A DNA stretch of 64,000 nt from Populus alba (Eukaryota > Streptophyta > Magnoliopsida > Malpighiales > Salicaceae), in the NCBI RefSeq assembly GCF_005239225.2, contig NC_133287.1, forward strand, positions 3,887,493 through 3,951,492, written 5' to 3'. Positions within the stretch are counted from its first letter, which is position 1. Each line of letters begins with the position of its first letter. Below are positions 48,794-61,881 of the stretch, in pieces. The notes beneath the pieces were generated by a model, which had not been told where the DNA came from, searched no databases, and saw nothing but the letters and a program-made list of their open reading frames with translations. The translations under genes were made by a program, and so were the position numbers.

Positions 48794-51700
48794 AGATGGG
48801 AAAAAAGCATCATCATGATCATCAACCCTCCACTTGTGTAGTTTTTATGTGTAGCACACGTGAGGTTTGATTGTTCTTGAAATATTGGAGTTTTGTTTTC
48901 CTTATCCTTGAATTATTATTCCAATATTTTTTTTTTTGTGTGTGATTAAAATGGGGTTTTAGCTAGGGTTTGTGGGACTTAAAGACAGTACTATTTTAAA
49001 CAGGGTGTTGGGTTGGGTGGTGGTTTTAATAAAAGGCCTCATTTGGGTTTTTCATTTCACTTATTTATTACTCCTACAGAACATCTATCTCTCATCATCA
49101 TTGTTTGTGCAATATCTTTTCTTTTTTCTTTAACTTTCTGGCCAAAGCTGCTGCTGCTGCTACCTGTAATACAATTCATGTGCTTTAATGGTGTTGGAGA
49201 AATTGACATTTACACACACTCTAATGTTGTTATGCTGTATGGATGGTAAGTCTCCCACGTAGATGACATACATTGAGTTCTCTCTTTCTCCTTCCTTTTT
49301 CTCTATAGAGATTGATGGTGAAAAGGCCTGGGTGAATTCAATTAAATAAATCACTTTAAAAGGTTTGTCAAAGCTGGCGAGAGAGATGAAATTGACCACA
49401 TTGTTACTGCAATGCAATGTAGGGTTGCTTTTTCTCACATTCTGATTCCAAATCTCTGCCATGAATCTCAAGGTTTTACTGCATCAATGATTAAGATTTT
49501 TTTTCAGAGAGAAGGGGGAGGGACCCAGACCTTATCAGTTCCAGCTGTTGGCTCAGGTGGTGGGCCTAGATGCCGGTTATTGCCCGAACCAATGTACAAT
49601 GTCACTGACAAAGAGGTGGATCATTCCTCTCTCTTTTTTTTATGGTAAGTTCTACAATGCCGCAGCCATCAAAACCTTGACGCGTGGTCCTTCGTTTTTT
49701 AAATCACACACAACATCAGGTTGCCGTTGCCAAATAGGTAAGCCATGGTTGAGTCCACCCACCAGCGGTGGTGCTCCCCATCTTGATGGCATGAATGCAT
49801 GCCAGCCTTCCTGGCTTAATAATTACTGACTGGGCTTCCATGTGGTTGGAGACAATTCTACTACAACCTTAATTAATTATCTTTCAAACTAAAAAATATT
49901 TAAATAAATCATTTCCATTTCCAAATCTAATTCATAACCACTTTAAATCCATTGAATTTTCAAGATTTTGAATTGACAACCTATCATTCATACCCCAAAA
50001 CCAAAAGTCTTGTAGTTAGGCCCTCAACCTATCTTTGACACACGCAGTATTCACACATACATATGTTTATATCAAGTCATGAAACACAGCAGCCTTCCCC
50101 TATTTCGCAAGCATACTGTATGGAGAACCATCCAAGAAAGCAGCTTCAAGGAATTCGAGGCCAGGAGCAAATGCCATGCCATGCCCAGGTAATTGCTAGT
50201 ATTTCTCTTTTCTGACAACAATGTGTTTGTGTTATCTTGTTAATTTGACGTTGTTGCCTTGTAGTAAATGAGGCTGCAGTTTGTTTTGCTTATTAATGGC
50301 AGCTAGTCTGGTCCAGCAGTTGTGCTGGCAATGGAAAGGAAAACCGGTCAAAGGAAGAAGAATTCTTGGAGCTGGCGAAGGAGAAGGTTGTCCAAAGAGG
50401 AAACAGGTTGGTTTGTTTTCTTGAATTTGATTATTGCAATCCAAGGTAGCCCATCTGTACACATGAATTGAGTGGATAGATGAGATGTTGACATTATTCA
50501 TTAAATAACTAACAGTATTTTTGGTTCGTTTTTAAAATAAAATCAATGGTTTTAACTAGATTGAATATAATTTTGTCTATAAATGAATTGAAGTTGGAAT
50601 GAATATGTTTATTAGAAAAAAAAAAAATTAGCCTCTCGCACTTATTATGTTGATGGAACGCAGCTGAATGATTTATCTAAAAATTTGTAGGCATATGAAC
50701 ATTAAATGCCAGAATTGACGGTGTGGAAAAAATGTTAGAGCCTGGAAAGTTGGACGAATGCAACACCGACTGCGATGTCTAATATTGGACCTTTCAGGTA
50801 TGTGCTTGATAAGGCAGCCACAGGTGAATCAAATTATGCCATTAGTTTTTAAATATTAGAATTTGTAGAATCTCTCAGAGTTTTGCATTAGTGTGGTGGA
50901 TGGAGAGATGGTGAATTCTAGTTTATAGAACAAAAAACGGATTGATGCTTTGAGTTTTATAGATAGAATTATAATTAACCTGTTAAATAAACGGTAAGCA
51001 AATTTCTTATAATTAAGGCTATTATGACCTAATGATACCATATGAATCATGGATATGGGTTCCATTAACATGATAAATTTTTTGATTAAATGCTATATGC
51101 CATTCATGCAATTTGTTTGTTAAAGAATCTCATTTAATTATGACAAACCTAAATCTAACTATTTAAAATCATTTATTATCACAAGCTCGATTATATCATT
51201 GACATAAAAAAAAAAAACAACTATTGTGTGAATAATAAATTTTTAAGATTTTAATTGGAGTCTATTTTTGAGTTTATAAACTAGGCAAATATGTACATTT
51301 TGACTCAAAATATATTTGGAAAAGAAATTTTATAAAATTATGGTTTTTACATGATATCATTGACCGGTTAATACAACTAGATCTAACTAGCTGATTGGTT
51401 GAGCTAGATGATAGAACTTTCATCTTTGTCGTGTTTTAGAAACATGATATTTATTAAATATTATTATTTAAAAGCGTGACAAATATTTTATCGCACTTAG
51501 AAATAATAATATTTAATAAATTTTACATTTCTAAAACAAAATAAGGTGAAAGTATGCTTTTTCATTAAATATTTTTTAAAGAGTATTTTTCCGCCAGTAG
51601 TTAATGCTAATTTGAAAAAAACAACCTAATAAAAGTGGGAATTCTGAGAAAGTGGTGGAGGATTGCTATGCCTGTTGCGGACCACCCAAAGTGAGAAAAA

Positions 51701-53205
51701 TTAGAAACCCTGAGTTTGATAAGAGCTGCTGACACTGCTCGTGATGGATTCTGTTAAGGTTGGTGTTCATTTGTCTTGAACTGAAAGGTAAATTATGCGA
51801 GTAAGTACAAGAAGTAGGAGCATGACAACTGACAATGAAGTTTAATGGATTCTGTTAACTGATTTGGACGGAGGCTAAACAGAGGGCAAATTGAAAACTT
51901 TTTATAGTTGAAGTTGACGAATGCAATTGGTGCAGGTAATATCATAGTTATTAAACTAGTGCACATTGACTTAATGACCTGTTAACCCGAAATATAAACC
52001 GAGAATAGTTTGTTTTCAAACCGAGTTAAAAAAAGTTCACCCGATCAAATTCAATAATTTAAAAGGTCAAGTCATGACTCTATAGGCCCGGTCAAACTTG
52101 AGTACCTTTGATTGAATCAACTTTAAAGATATTTTTATTTTTATCTAGAACAACATTTATTTATTTATTTTCTATATTTTTTTGTTTAAACAACAAAACA
52201 ATGTTATTGTAAGATAGACTTTGTTTGGTTTACTAATTTAGAGGTTGACCTGACCAACCCTCAACCTGAGCGTTGGATTGAGCACTGTAATTATGATTTA
52301 TATTAATACCTTATAAATGAGGACTAATCTTTTAATTTATTCAAAAAAAATAATAATAATGCACTTGTCAAAAATAAGTCAGGGTAATTTCAAACTCAAC
52401 TGAAAAGGAGTAGGATACACTGCAAAAATTTTCATCTCCTTTGCGTTCAAGTACTACAACAACAATAATTTTGTTAAATTAGACAATTATTTGGACATAT
52501 GAATTGTATAATCACCACAACGTGGGATTGGATGTGGCATCACTATGGAGTCGAAGTGCTTCTATGGTATGCCCTTGCAATGAAGTATTTTTCAAATGTA
52601 AATACTTCAAAAAAAAAAGAAAAAAAAAAGACTTGAATCCGTGATTTATTTGATAAATATAAAGAACTCACAACCATTAAATCAGAAATCTATTGATTAA
52701 TTCCTCCTAACCTCAACAAAAACTAAATTGCTTTTCATGCTTCATTCAAAACCTAGCTGCCTCAACTTTTTTCTTTCAGCATCTCGTGGAATCGATTGCC
52801 TACCAATACACTGCAGAAAACATCTAGTTCAAATAGTTTCAGGCACCAATTAGTTAATCAGCATTGTCTTTTCTATTAATAAATCCAACAACAAAGTTTA
52901 ATGCAAACTATCAAATCGTACTGCATTTAAAATACTTTCCTTTGTAAATTTCTTTAATTGATAGAATTTTTTTTTTTTATATATAAAGAGATAACTATAA
53001 AACACTCAAAATTATCATAAAATAAAATAATACATTACAAAATATTCAAATGCATTAATTGCAACTTTTGCCCATGTGTGTTTTTCTCTATTTGACCTTG
53101 TGATTCCTCCTAATTTCATCTAAAATACTAGATTACTAACACACAGAAGTTGGATCACTTTTTTTTTCAATAAAAAAAAATATTCAGACATTGTTGTTAA
53201 TATGT
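48794..53205. other. TCP 3' flank and intergenic DNA, no gene identified
   Basis: Probable TCP 3'UTR runs to about 48930. The segments 49400-49830 and 50080-50410 are less AT-rich with exon-like splice sites (for example the donor AAACAG|GTTGG near 50406), but no protein family was recognised. The segment 51945-52300 loosely resembles the right part of the composite repeat (CCCG-rich words). Confidence 0.35.
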
Positions 53206-53209
53206 TTTT

Positions 53210-53830
53210 TTAGGATATTTATTTTTTAAACTATGTGGAGATTGAACTAGTATAACCTGGTTGACTTGATAGGTCTAAAGACAAACTAAATAACTAGTAA
53301 AGAACTTAATTTGACTAAAAAAATCTTATAAAAATAATTATTTTTTAAATATTAAGATGATAACATATTGGAATAATCAATTCAATATTGAAGGATATAA
53401 TTAAAAATAAAATTAATTAAAAAAAAACAAACCTAAGTCAACTCGGGTTAAGTCAAGAGACTAGAATAATCTTATAGAAAACAAATAAAAATAAATTATG
53501 AACTCTGATTCCCAACAAGTCCAATGTTGAATGATAAAATAAAAAACAAAATCAATTAAAAAAAACATAAAAAATGACCAGCCAACTCGAGTTAACCCGT
53601 GACAAGGGTTATGGGATTGAGATAACATCAATGAGAGCAAATTATAATAAATTATGAAGTTTAATTCTTAACCAACCCAATAGGATAAATATGAAAATAA
53701 TAATTAGAAAATGATAAAAAAAACAACTCAAGTCAACTTGGATCAACTAACTAAATCCACGATCTGATTTATGAGATCAAGATAGCACCATGAAAAATAA
53801 ATTAAAAAAATTATAAAGTTTAAATCGAAG
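53210..53830 (+). repeat. Diverged tandem-array repeat family B, array 2
   Basis: The phrase AAATTATGAAGTTTAATTC-like recurs about every 155 bases (53493, 53648, 53808), interleaved with AATGTTGAATGATAAAAT-like and GGTTATGGGATTGAGATAAC-like phrases. Confidence 0.7.
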
Positions 53831-54329
53831 TAAACTAAAAGATGAAAGAAAAAAAATAAAAAAAATCCAAAATACTATTTTAGCAAATAGTAATTTTTGA
53901 GGAGGAGAATAGTGAATACACCTTAGTTTTTGCGGGGGCGAATAAGAGTGTTTGCTAAACATAAGAGGCAAATACAAAATCCTAGAGCCGGGGATCTCTT
54001 TTCAAAGTTAACCTAGCCTTAACTTAGTGTCATAGAGAGAGCTAACAACAAATATTTATGTGCAGATGTTGGTGAGTGAAAAAGTTATTGAACACATGCA
54101 GGGAAACCATATAATTTATCACAATAAAAATGTTTTCTCACAATGAAGAGAACGGAGAGAAAACTGCAGGAAAAACAAAGCAAGAGTTGAAAGGGGAAAC
54201 ACTCATAACCAAATAACCAAATATATATAAACAATAGCAATTAGCTACACTGTATGCATAAATAATGCAGACAATATATGTCCAAAATTGCAAGCTAATG
54301 TTTGCAATCATGTGCTAAGGTTGTACCTT

Positions 54330-54535
54330 TTCCGAGGAAGCAAGAAATGATCCTCCAAGCACCGACAAAGAACCATGGCATAATTCAAACGAAACACTTA
54401 GCCAAGCACTTCGGATAGTAAGCCTGCAAACAATAAAAGTTCTGGACAAATGAAACATTGATATGAATTAATGGAACGAAGCATATCAACGCAAATATAT
54501 CTTACTATATCTCCTCCACCAGATTTATCACTCAT
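54330..54535 (-). other. Candidate tiny two-exon gene or gene end
   Basis: The minus strand has a TATA-like TTTTTATATC near 54580, an ATG at 54533-54535, exon 1 to 54506 (MSDKSGGGDI), a GT-AG intron of 82 bases (54424-54505; donor GTAAGA, acceptor TTTGCAG), and a second exon with a stop after 12 more codons (AYYPKCLAKCFV). Another frame of exon 2 stays open for about 32 residues to a donor-like AAG|GTACAA near 54330. The splice sites are good, but the peptide is unknown; it may be a truncated gene or a non-coding transcript. Confidence 0.25.
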
Positions 54536-55226
54536 GGAACAGAAGCTTTTAAAGCAATCTTTCCACTCATATGATATAAAAAGAGATAAATGACGTCGTT
54601 TTCAGTCATCACTCTGATCGATCCCCATACATTGTTTTATTGCTGGAAACCTATCGATTCCTCTCTTCTTATCAGAACTTCCTTCCACTCACAATTGATT
54701 CTCCTTGGATAAAATGTTTTTCATCTTTTTTCTAACATTGGAAACAAGAGGAAGAAGACACCTATGAAACAAATAAATTTGACTGGTGGCTGGGAGAAAC
54801 TATACAAAAAAGAAGACCAGAAGTTAGAAAAAATAAATTCACAACAATATTATCTCTACAGTGAATGTCAATCTTGTTTTAGTTTCTTTGTTAATATTTA
54901 TTTGCTATTTTTCAGAAGGAAAAAAAAAAAAAAAAAAACATGGTTGCCTCCTTTGCAGCATCTAGTGGAACCAAAAACCAACAACCAGCCACAGTATTAC
55001 CTTATTATGAGTACATTTCTCATACTCTGTAAAATCCTAACTAATGTGTATTTGTGACAATAGAGGATTCAAAGCTCTCCTTCGATTGAGATCACGAATG
55101 AGTTTTCGGAAAGTTAGGAATTTGGGTTTAAAATAACATCCTTTCATGGAGATTTGTCCTATAACACAACTTTCATGTTGCTGCACTGAAAACCACAACT
55201 ATGCACATATAAAAAAAGCATTATAA

Positions 55227-55424
55227 TAACCATCTAGATGGTGGTCCAGTGGTAAGAGCTTAGGATCACGAGGTTTGCTCCTTCTATGGTTTCAGGTTCG
55301 AGCCTAAGTTGCTCATATGATGATCACTGGAGGCTTACATGGTCATTAACTTCAGGGTCCAAGAGATTAGTCGAGGTGCGCGCAAGCTGGCCCGAATACC
55401 CACGTTAAATTAAAAAAAAAAAAA
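55227..55424 (+). mobile_element. tRNA-derived SINE, copy 1
   Basis: A head with box A-like (GGTCCAGTGGTAAGAGC, about 55243-55259) and box B (GGTTCGAGCC, 55295-55304) RNA polymerase III elements. The 3' domain has GAGGTGCGCGCAAGCTGGCC, then a poly(A) tail (about 55412-55424). It is flanked by a perfect 16-base target duplication, AAAAAAAGCATTATAA (55211-55226 and 55418-55433, the latter overlapping the tail). Confidence 0.93.
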
Positions 55425-55983
55425 GCATTATAACATGATGAAAAGGAAAAAAATAAGTTAAAAGGAAAGGTTCATGCCGAATTGACAATAAAAAAATTTT
55501 ATCTGACATTGAAATTAATATACACACACATACATTAATTTGATATAAATAACATGTTTTTAAAATTATATGGGAAGAGATATTTAATTTTTTTATTTTT
55601 TTTATTAATATGAATGTCTGTATCAGTTTACTTGCATCTCAATTAACTCTGAAATCAACAATTATTTAAATCTTCAATAACTCTAGATTTATAGAACTCA
55701 AACCGATAACTTTTAAAAAATAAATTTAAAATTTAATAAGTGAAGTTATACTTCTCAGCATTATAAAAAGATTTAATTTTAACTAGCACTTCTAAATATT
55801 TACTGCTTCAATGGCTTTAGGATTGTGATGGATAAGTGTTTGTAGATGACAGAATCAAATTCACCAGCGAGATGACTACCTCGCCAAATTTGAATTCACT
55901 CAAGAGCTTTAAAGTGGTTGACCAAGAACATTAACTGTTGACCGAGCTCGCAACTCTAATATGCTTTCGTGCGCAGATATTTT

Positions 55984-56290
55984 AGAATGTGTTTAGTATT
56001 GTGGTAGCTGTTGTGGTTGTGATTAGAAAAAAATTATTTTATAAAAAGTATTTTTAGTTGAGATTGGTTTGAAAAAATAGGTGTTTGGTTAACACTGTAG
56101 TTGAAATTAAGGTTGAAAAAAAAGTAATTTAATATGTTTGGTTAAGAATGCTTTTGAAATTGAGATTATAAAATAATTTTAAAAAATATATATTAATATT
56201 GATGGTTTTAAATTTAAATATTGTAGAATTAATTACTCATATTACATCATGAAATAAAAAATACTTTATATAAAATATTTTTTATTATTC
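55984..56290. repeat. MITE-like repeat family A, copy 2
   Basis: Aligned to 16466-16760 over its length; it starts GTGTTTAGTATTGTGGTAGC and ends TACTTTATATAAAATATTTTT. Two copies with the same ends support a discrete element. Confidence 0.75.
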
Positions 56291-56370
56291 CATTAAACTT
56301 GTAATAGCTCACCATCTTAGTTGTCATAGCTCACGACTTGTGAACCTTGTAATAAAATCACTTGAACTAA

Positions 56371-56444
56371 ATTATTATTCTTCTTCTTCTTCTTCTTCTT
56401 ATTATTATTATTATTATAACCTACGTGATTTACTTAAATTATAT

Positions 56445-56482
<38 letters not shown>
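56371..56482. repeat. TTC/ATT and AT microsatellites
   Basis: (TTC)n and (ATT)n at 56371-56417, then alternating AT at 56440-56482. Confidence 0.95.
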
Positions 56483-56486
<4 letters not shown>

Positions 56487-56699
56487 ACGAATTCTAATAT
56501 AGCTACTATTTTTTCTTGTTGAGCAATAAAAAAGTGAAGATGTTTAAGTACCTTGCGTTGACAAAGCAATCATGGAAATGCAATTGAAGCAGCGAAGCTC
56601 CCACACGTGGCTCATGCAGGATTTATGATGATTGGCAAGGTTTGAGAGCACATTTAATTGTGCACTTATTGCTAGCTAGTGCTCGGCTATAGTACTATC

Positions 56700-57470
56700 T
56701 CGAACAAGAGATAAGAGATGAAAACAATAAAAATATAAAAGATAAGGTAAAATAAAAGATAAAGATATAATTATGATAGTTAATGAATTTCTTTATATCT
56801 TATTTGGTTGATAATTAATAAAAAAAATTAAAATATAATTTTTTTTTTACCCTTATCATATATTACTATCAAACTACACATATACTTTAGTTTATATTGA
56901 GATTGAAAATAATAATAATGTAATAACTTTAGTTATAAAACCCGGACTTGTTTGACAAGTTGACTTGGGACCTGGTTGATCTTAAGCTTACATCGGTTCA
57001 TGTTTTAAAGAAAATAGAGGAAGGATTGAACCAGGTCAAAAACTTGTTTACTTAAATTTCTTTTTCATCAAAACAACATTATTTTGATATTTTTTAAAAA
57101 AAAAAAAAGAGTTAAAACAGGTTGATCTTTTCAATTTGTGACTCGAGTCTTACCTTGCATCGAGTTTTAAAACTATAATAATAACACCAATTTTTATCCT
57201 TGCATTCTTTTATTGGACAATGTTGAAATTAAGAGTTTTTTACATGAATAGTTCAGGGATACAAAAAATAAAAATATTGTTTTTGAAGACATGTCTTATC
57301 TATATATCTAATGTTTTAGAATCACATAAATATTTCACTTCAAAATTATCCACAGATAAAATTATTTTTATAATTTTATCTTTATCTGTATCTCTATTTC
57401 TTTAACTAAATATATTTATATCCATATTATCTCATCTCTTCTATATTAAAATAGTAACCAAATGCCACAT
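56700..57470. repeat. Composite MITE-like repeat, copy 2
   Basis: The outer arms resemble each other in inverted orientation (AAGATAAAGATATAATTAT near 56755 and ATAATTTTATCTTTATCTG near 57370). The inner segment, about 56924-57181, starts TTAGTTATAAAACCCGGAC and ends with a near-inverted GAGTTTTAAAACTATAA, next to TAATAAC on each side. The left junction matches copy 1 at 12780-13330. Confidence 0.6.
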
Positions 57471-59379
57471 AAATAATTCAAACGCTACATAAATAGTATA
57501 GTGGTTAATGTTGCAAAATACAAGATATATTAAAGAATAGCCACGGTGAAATTTATACCAAAGAACCAAGAAAGTATATTTATAGATAGAAAAACAACGT
57601 TACTTCTTCTTGTTGTATCTACTTGGTAATCAAGTCTTTCTAGATATATTTTGCACTATATTACAGGTAAAACCTTTTTTTTTTTCAATGTAATAAAACC
57701 TAGATAACAAAAAAAAATAAAAAAATGAAGACTCAATTCTCGAGACAGTGATAACATTTAAAAAGCGAACAAGTAATCTACTTTATAGACTCCACTGAAA
57801 TTTAATAATATTTATTTTTAATTTAATTATATGATAAAAAAAACTTTGAGAACTACAATACTCAAAAACAAGTCTATTATACAATGAAAATGGAAAAAGA
57901 GGCTGAGACTTTTATTAAAGATTAAAATTTTATCTTTAAACTTTCAATTAGTTTTAATTAATAAAATAAAATTTTATTTTACAAAATTAAGTATCAATTT
58001 AGGTCGAAATTTTTTCTTTTTTTTTTTACATTGCAAAAAATTTAGTACAACTTTGTTTTATTTATAATTATAATTCCATAATTGTATTCTGAATTTTTGT
58101 TTTTCTTGTTAGAACATATTAAATAGTTTCAAGTTTTTATTTGTTTGAAAAAGACAAAAAATGTAATTTCTTTTTGGTTGAATGATTGCTTTTTGGTTGG
58201 AGGGTAATGCTGTAATTTGGTTTATATGTTCGAGTAAAAATAAAATTTATCAAAGACAAAAAAGAAATGAACTATAAAAAAAAGTGAGTAAAAAAGATTG
58301 GAAAAGCATCACCAGCACTTGAAACCATGTAGTTTTAGAAAAAAAAGTTTTAAGGTGCCTTCCTCGCCACTGAGTAATATGCTCATTTTGATCACTTATG
58401 CCTCATAATTATTTTAAACATATTTTTGTGTTTTAAAAAAAGAAATAGTAGTAAATGCGTCGCATAACATGATAGATGATGTATCGTCAATCTGACCACC
58501 ACTATGATAATCATAAAATCATAAAATCAGGATTCAAGTTTTTTGGTGTGAAAAATACATTTCTTCACCTATTGGGGCCCAAAAACACCTCATAAATAGC
58601 TCTAAAATCGCAAAAAAAAAAACTAGTTTATTATGATAAACAATCCCTAAAAAGACTTAAAAAAACAAAATCAAACTGAGAAAATATTTCTCTCTCAACC
58701 TTTATTTTTTTTTCTAGGCAAGATTAAGGTTCAAAACCACCTACATGTAACCCTTCAAATTGAATAAAACCCTTGGACATCAATTTTAGTCATATTTGTT
58801 GCTAAAAACACGACAGCTAAATACTTTCTCTCTCTAACATAATTTTTTAGTGGCTCTCTTTCTCTCTCATCCAGGGATCATATAATAAAAAAATAGAACC
58901 AAAATGAAATGTGAGGAACACGTGTGGGTAGTCATCAATTTTATTTGCCTTTTACTTGTTGGTTCTCAAACCCTTAATTTGACACTATTATATTAATTCA
59001 AGCCTTATTCTATACAAGAAGGCTAGAAAAGGACTTCATTGATAGAAAAAAAGTAACTTAAAAAATAAAAAATTAATTAAACAAACTTTCTGACTGAAAT
59101 GTATTTTGCCTCAGAATATTAGATTGACCTTTATATCTCTGTGTTTTCACTTTGGTACCTTATCATTGAATTTTCCCAATCAATAACAAAATTTGGCAAA
59201 TTTCTCATCATTTTGGGCTTAGAGGGATGCAATTTAAAAAAATATTGAGGATGAAAAACAATATTGTTATACTAAATGTCCTAGAAATTTTAGCATACCT
59301 TACTAAATCATTTCTCGTGCAACATTGTGAGTGATATCAAATTTTTTTTGGATGTTAAAAAAATATCAAGGTGTTGTTA
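57471..59379. other. AT-rich intergenic DNA, nothing identified
   Basis: No coding frames beyond short AT-rich ones; no structured repeats were recognised. Confidence 0.4.
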
Positions 59380-60230
59380 ATATGTTTTTTAAAAGAAAAA
59401 AAACTATATAAGGATTGACCTGATGTGACCTGGTTGACTTGACAGTTTCAAAAACAACCTAAATGATAGATAAAAATATAGTTTGAAAAAAAAAAAATTC
59501 AAGACAACATCTTTTTTTTTTTTAATATTGAAACGAGAACATAATAGATCGACCCAAATCAATGTAGGTTAACTTGCCAAATTTTCTACTAAGTTATAAG
59601 ACCTTGATAACTCTAAAGAAAAAACATTAAAAAAATTATTAAACTCAATTTGTAACGAATCTAATGTTAAAGAATGAAATTGAAAATAAAATTCAACTAA
59701 AAAACGAGTTAAGTTAACCTGAGTTAACTTTCAAAACCTGAGTCATAAGATTGAGATAACCCTATAAAAAACAAATAAAAACAAATTATGAAGCTCAATT
59801 TTTAATAAACCCTACATTGAAGGATGAAATTAAAGAAGAATTAGTTAAAAAAGAACATAATAAACTACCTAAGTCAACTGACCAAATCCATGACTCGGGT
59901 TATGAGAGTGAGATAACCTCATTAAACACAAACTAAAAATAAATTATGAAACTTAATTTTCAATCAATTTAATGTTGAAGGATAAAATTAAAATAATTCA
60001 ACTAAAAAAATAAAAAATAAAATATTATAAAGCTCAATTCTCAATAAACCAAATATTAAATAATTAAATTGAGAAAAAATCAAATAAATAAAATTAAGAA
60101 CAAAAATAATAACTTGAGTCATAGGATCGAAATAACTTCATAAAAAATAAATCAAAACAAATTATAAAGTCTAATTAATAACTAAAAAAAAAACTCAATA
60201 TTAGAGGATAAAATTGAAAAAAAAGAAAAA
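59380..60230 (+). repeat. Diverged tandem-array repeat family B, array 3
   Basis: The phrase AAATTATGAAGCTCAATTT-like recurs near 59636, 59783, 59941, 60023 and 60158 (80-160-base spacing), with AATGTTGAAGGATAAAATT-like and ATGAGAGTGAGATAACCTC-like phrases between. It is the same family as 53210-53830 and, in reverse, 18290-20300. Confidence 0.75.
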
Positions 60231-60522
60231 CTAAGTTGAAAAAAAAAATCTTCATAAATTTTAAGGACAAAAAAAGACCCAAGTATTTCACTATTTATAG
60301 TTTTTATAGTTACAGTGAAAAATCAAGTCCTTTTAAAAGAAAAAAAACCAATAAAACAAGTGTTTGTTTCGGCTTTTTTATAGCCAAATCTAGTTGCCCA
60401 ATTTATCCGGGCTTTCATCCTTTACTTGAGCTGTTTAAATTTTCTCTTTATGGGCTTTTGATAGCCGAATTCAAAATTTTCTTCTGAGACCATTTACTTG
60501 GATGCACTTTATTAGTATTTTT

Positions 60523-60733
60523 TTTATTTTTTTTATTTTTTTTTTGGTAACCCGGGGTGTCCGGGCCAGCTTACGCGCACCACGACTATTCCCCGGGCCC
60601 ACTGAACATCCTGCAAGCCCAGTAGGCAGGTAAGGCACCGCGGGGGTGACAGGCTGGTACTCTTGAGGATCGAACCCAGGACCTTCGCAAAGACAAGCTT
60701 TGCTGTTGACCAATGGGCTAGACCCTCAAGTGT
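60523..60733 (-). mobile_element. tRNA-derived SINE, copy 2 (different family)
   Basis: Minus orientation. Box A-like TAGCCCATTGGTCAACAGC lies at 60702-60720 and box B GGTTCGATCC at 60667-60676, and the 3' end GTGCGCGTAAGCTGGCCCGG (about 60562-60581) runs into an A-rich tail at 60523-60547. It is flanked by a perfect 18-base target duplication, CACTTTATTAGTATTTTT (60505-60522 and 60734-60751). The head differs from copy 1. Confidence 0.93.
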
Positions 60734-60751
60734 CACTTTATTAGTATTTTT

Positions 60752-61881
60752 AAACTTACTTTAATTGAATGTTTGACTTTTATCCTAGCAGTCAAAATAG
60801 CTTTCAAAAATTAACTTTACAAATGCTCAAAAAAATGCATTTATATTATGGAGGAACTTGCCGGGAATACCACACTTATATTCACATGCCATGGTACTGA
60901 GGAAGACAATAAGGGAAAGTCAACATTTTTTCTTATAATAGCTACTACTTTGAGTTTGCTAATAATAGCTGATACTTTGGTAGTTATAGGCATGATCATC
61001 CATCTTCCAACAAAGTCTTGCATTTTATTTTAAAAAACATTTCATAATAAATTGATTCTAAATTTATGATTTTCCATCATCAATATTTTTTCCCTTGATG
61101 TAAGGAGTTGAGGTTATTTATTTTTAATATTCGTGGTGGATGTCGCAGTAGATGTAAAATCTTCATTATTTATTTGAGTTGGGGTACTGGTTAATGCATT
61201 TATGTTTTCAAGGTTTTCCATTTGAAATTAATAGCAAAAACATGTCAATAATCTGGTAGTAAATGACAGAGAGAGGTTGTTTATGTAAAGGATCTGGTTA
61301 TGGAAGTAGAAGATTGAGAGAGAACGAGAGAGTAGTGATTTTGATGACAAAGAAAGGTTGCTAGCAACGTATGGTTTTGCTGGTCTTATCTCTATTGTTC
61401 GCGATCATTCACTGTGATGGACTCATGTTTTTTTTTTTTTTTCCCCATTACAAAATACATTTATTGTGGATTGGTACTGTTTCGGCTCTAATCAAACAGT
61501 TAATTGAAACCTCATAAAAGCAATTTCATTGACTAATTTGTGCCTTTAAACCTACTATCTTTTGGTATCTTGGCTGATTTATTTCCTTTTTTCCCATACA
61601 ATTTCCTTTTTTTGCCATTACATATATGATACATATATAATGCTTTTTGGGGTCAATTCTTGAAACCAAACTAAGCTATATATAACTAAGGAGAGGATTT
61701 ATGCTAGCAAGAATGACAATGACAGTTGATAGGAAAAGATTCTTGAACAATCACAAAGCAACACACAACGAAACTGAAGTCGGTGGTTGTTCATCATCAC
61801 TTCTCTTGTGTATTCTGCATCCTCAAAGAGTTGTATTGGTATCTCACATTGGTATAGTTGTTGCAGATTGCAGAAATAAAA
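60752..61881. other. Intergenic, nothing identified
   Basis: Short frames (60848-61033, 61701-61886) have no recognisable features. Confidence 0.4.

Noticed and set aside
55235..55310. tRNA gene
   Set aside because: Boxes A and B are present but belong to a SINE: long 3' domain, poly(A) tail and target duplication, with no acceptor stem pairing.
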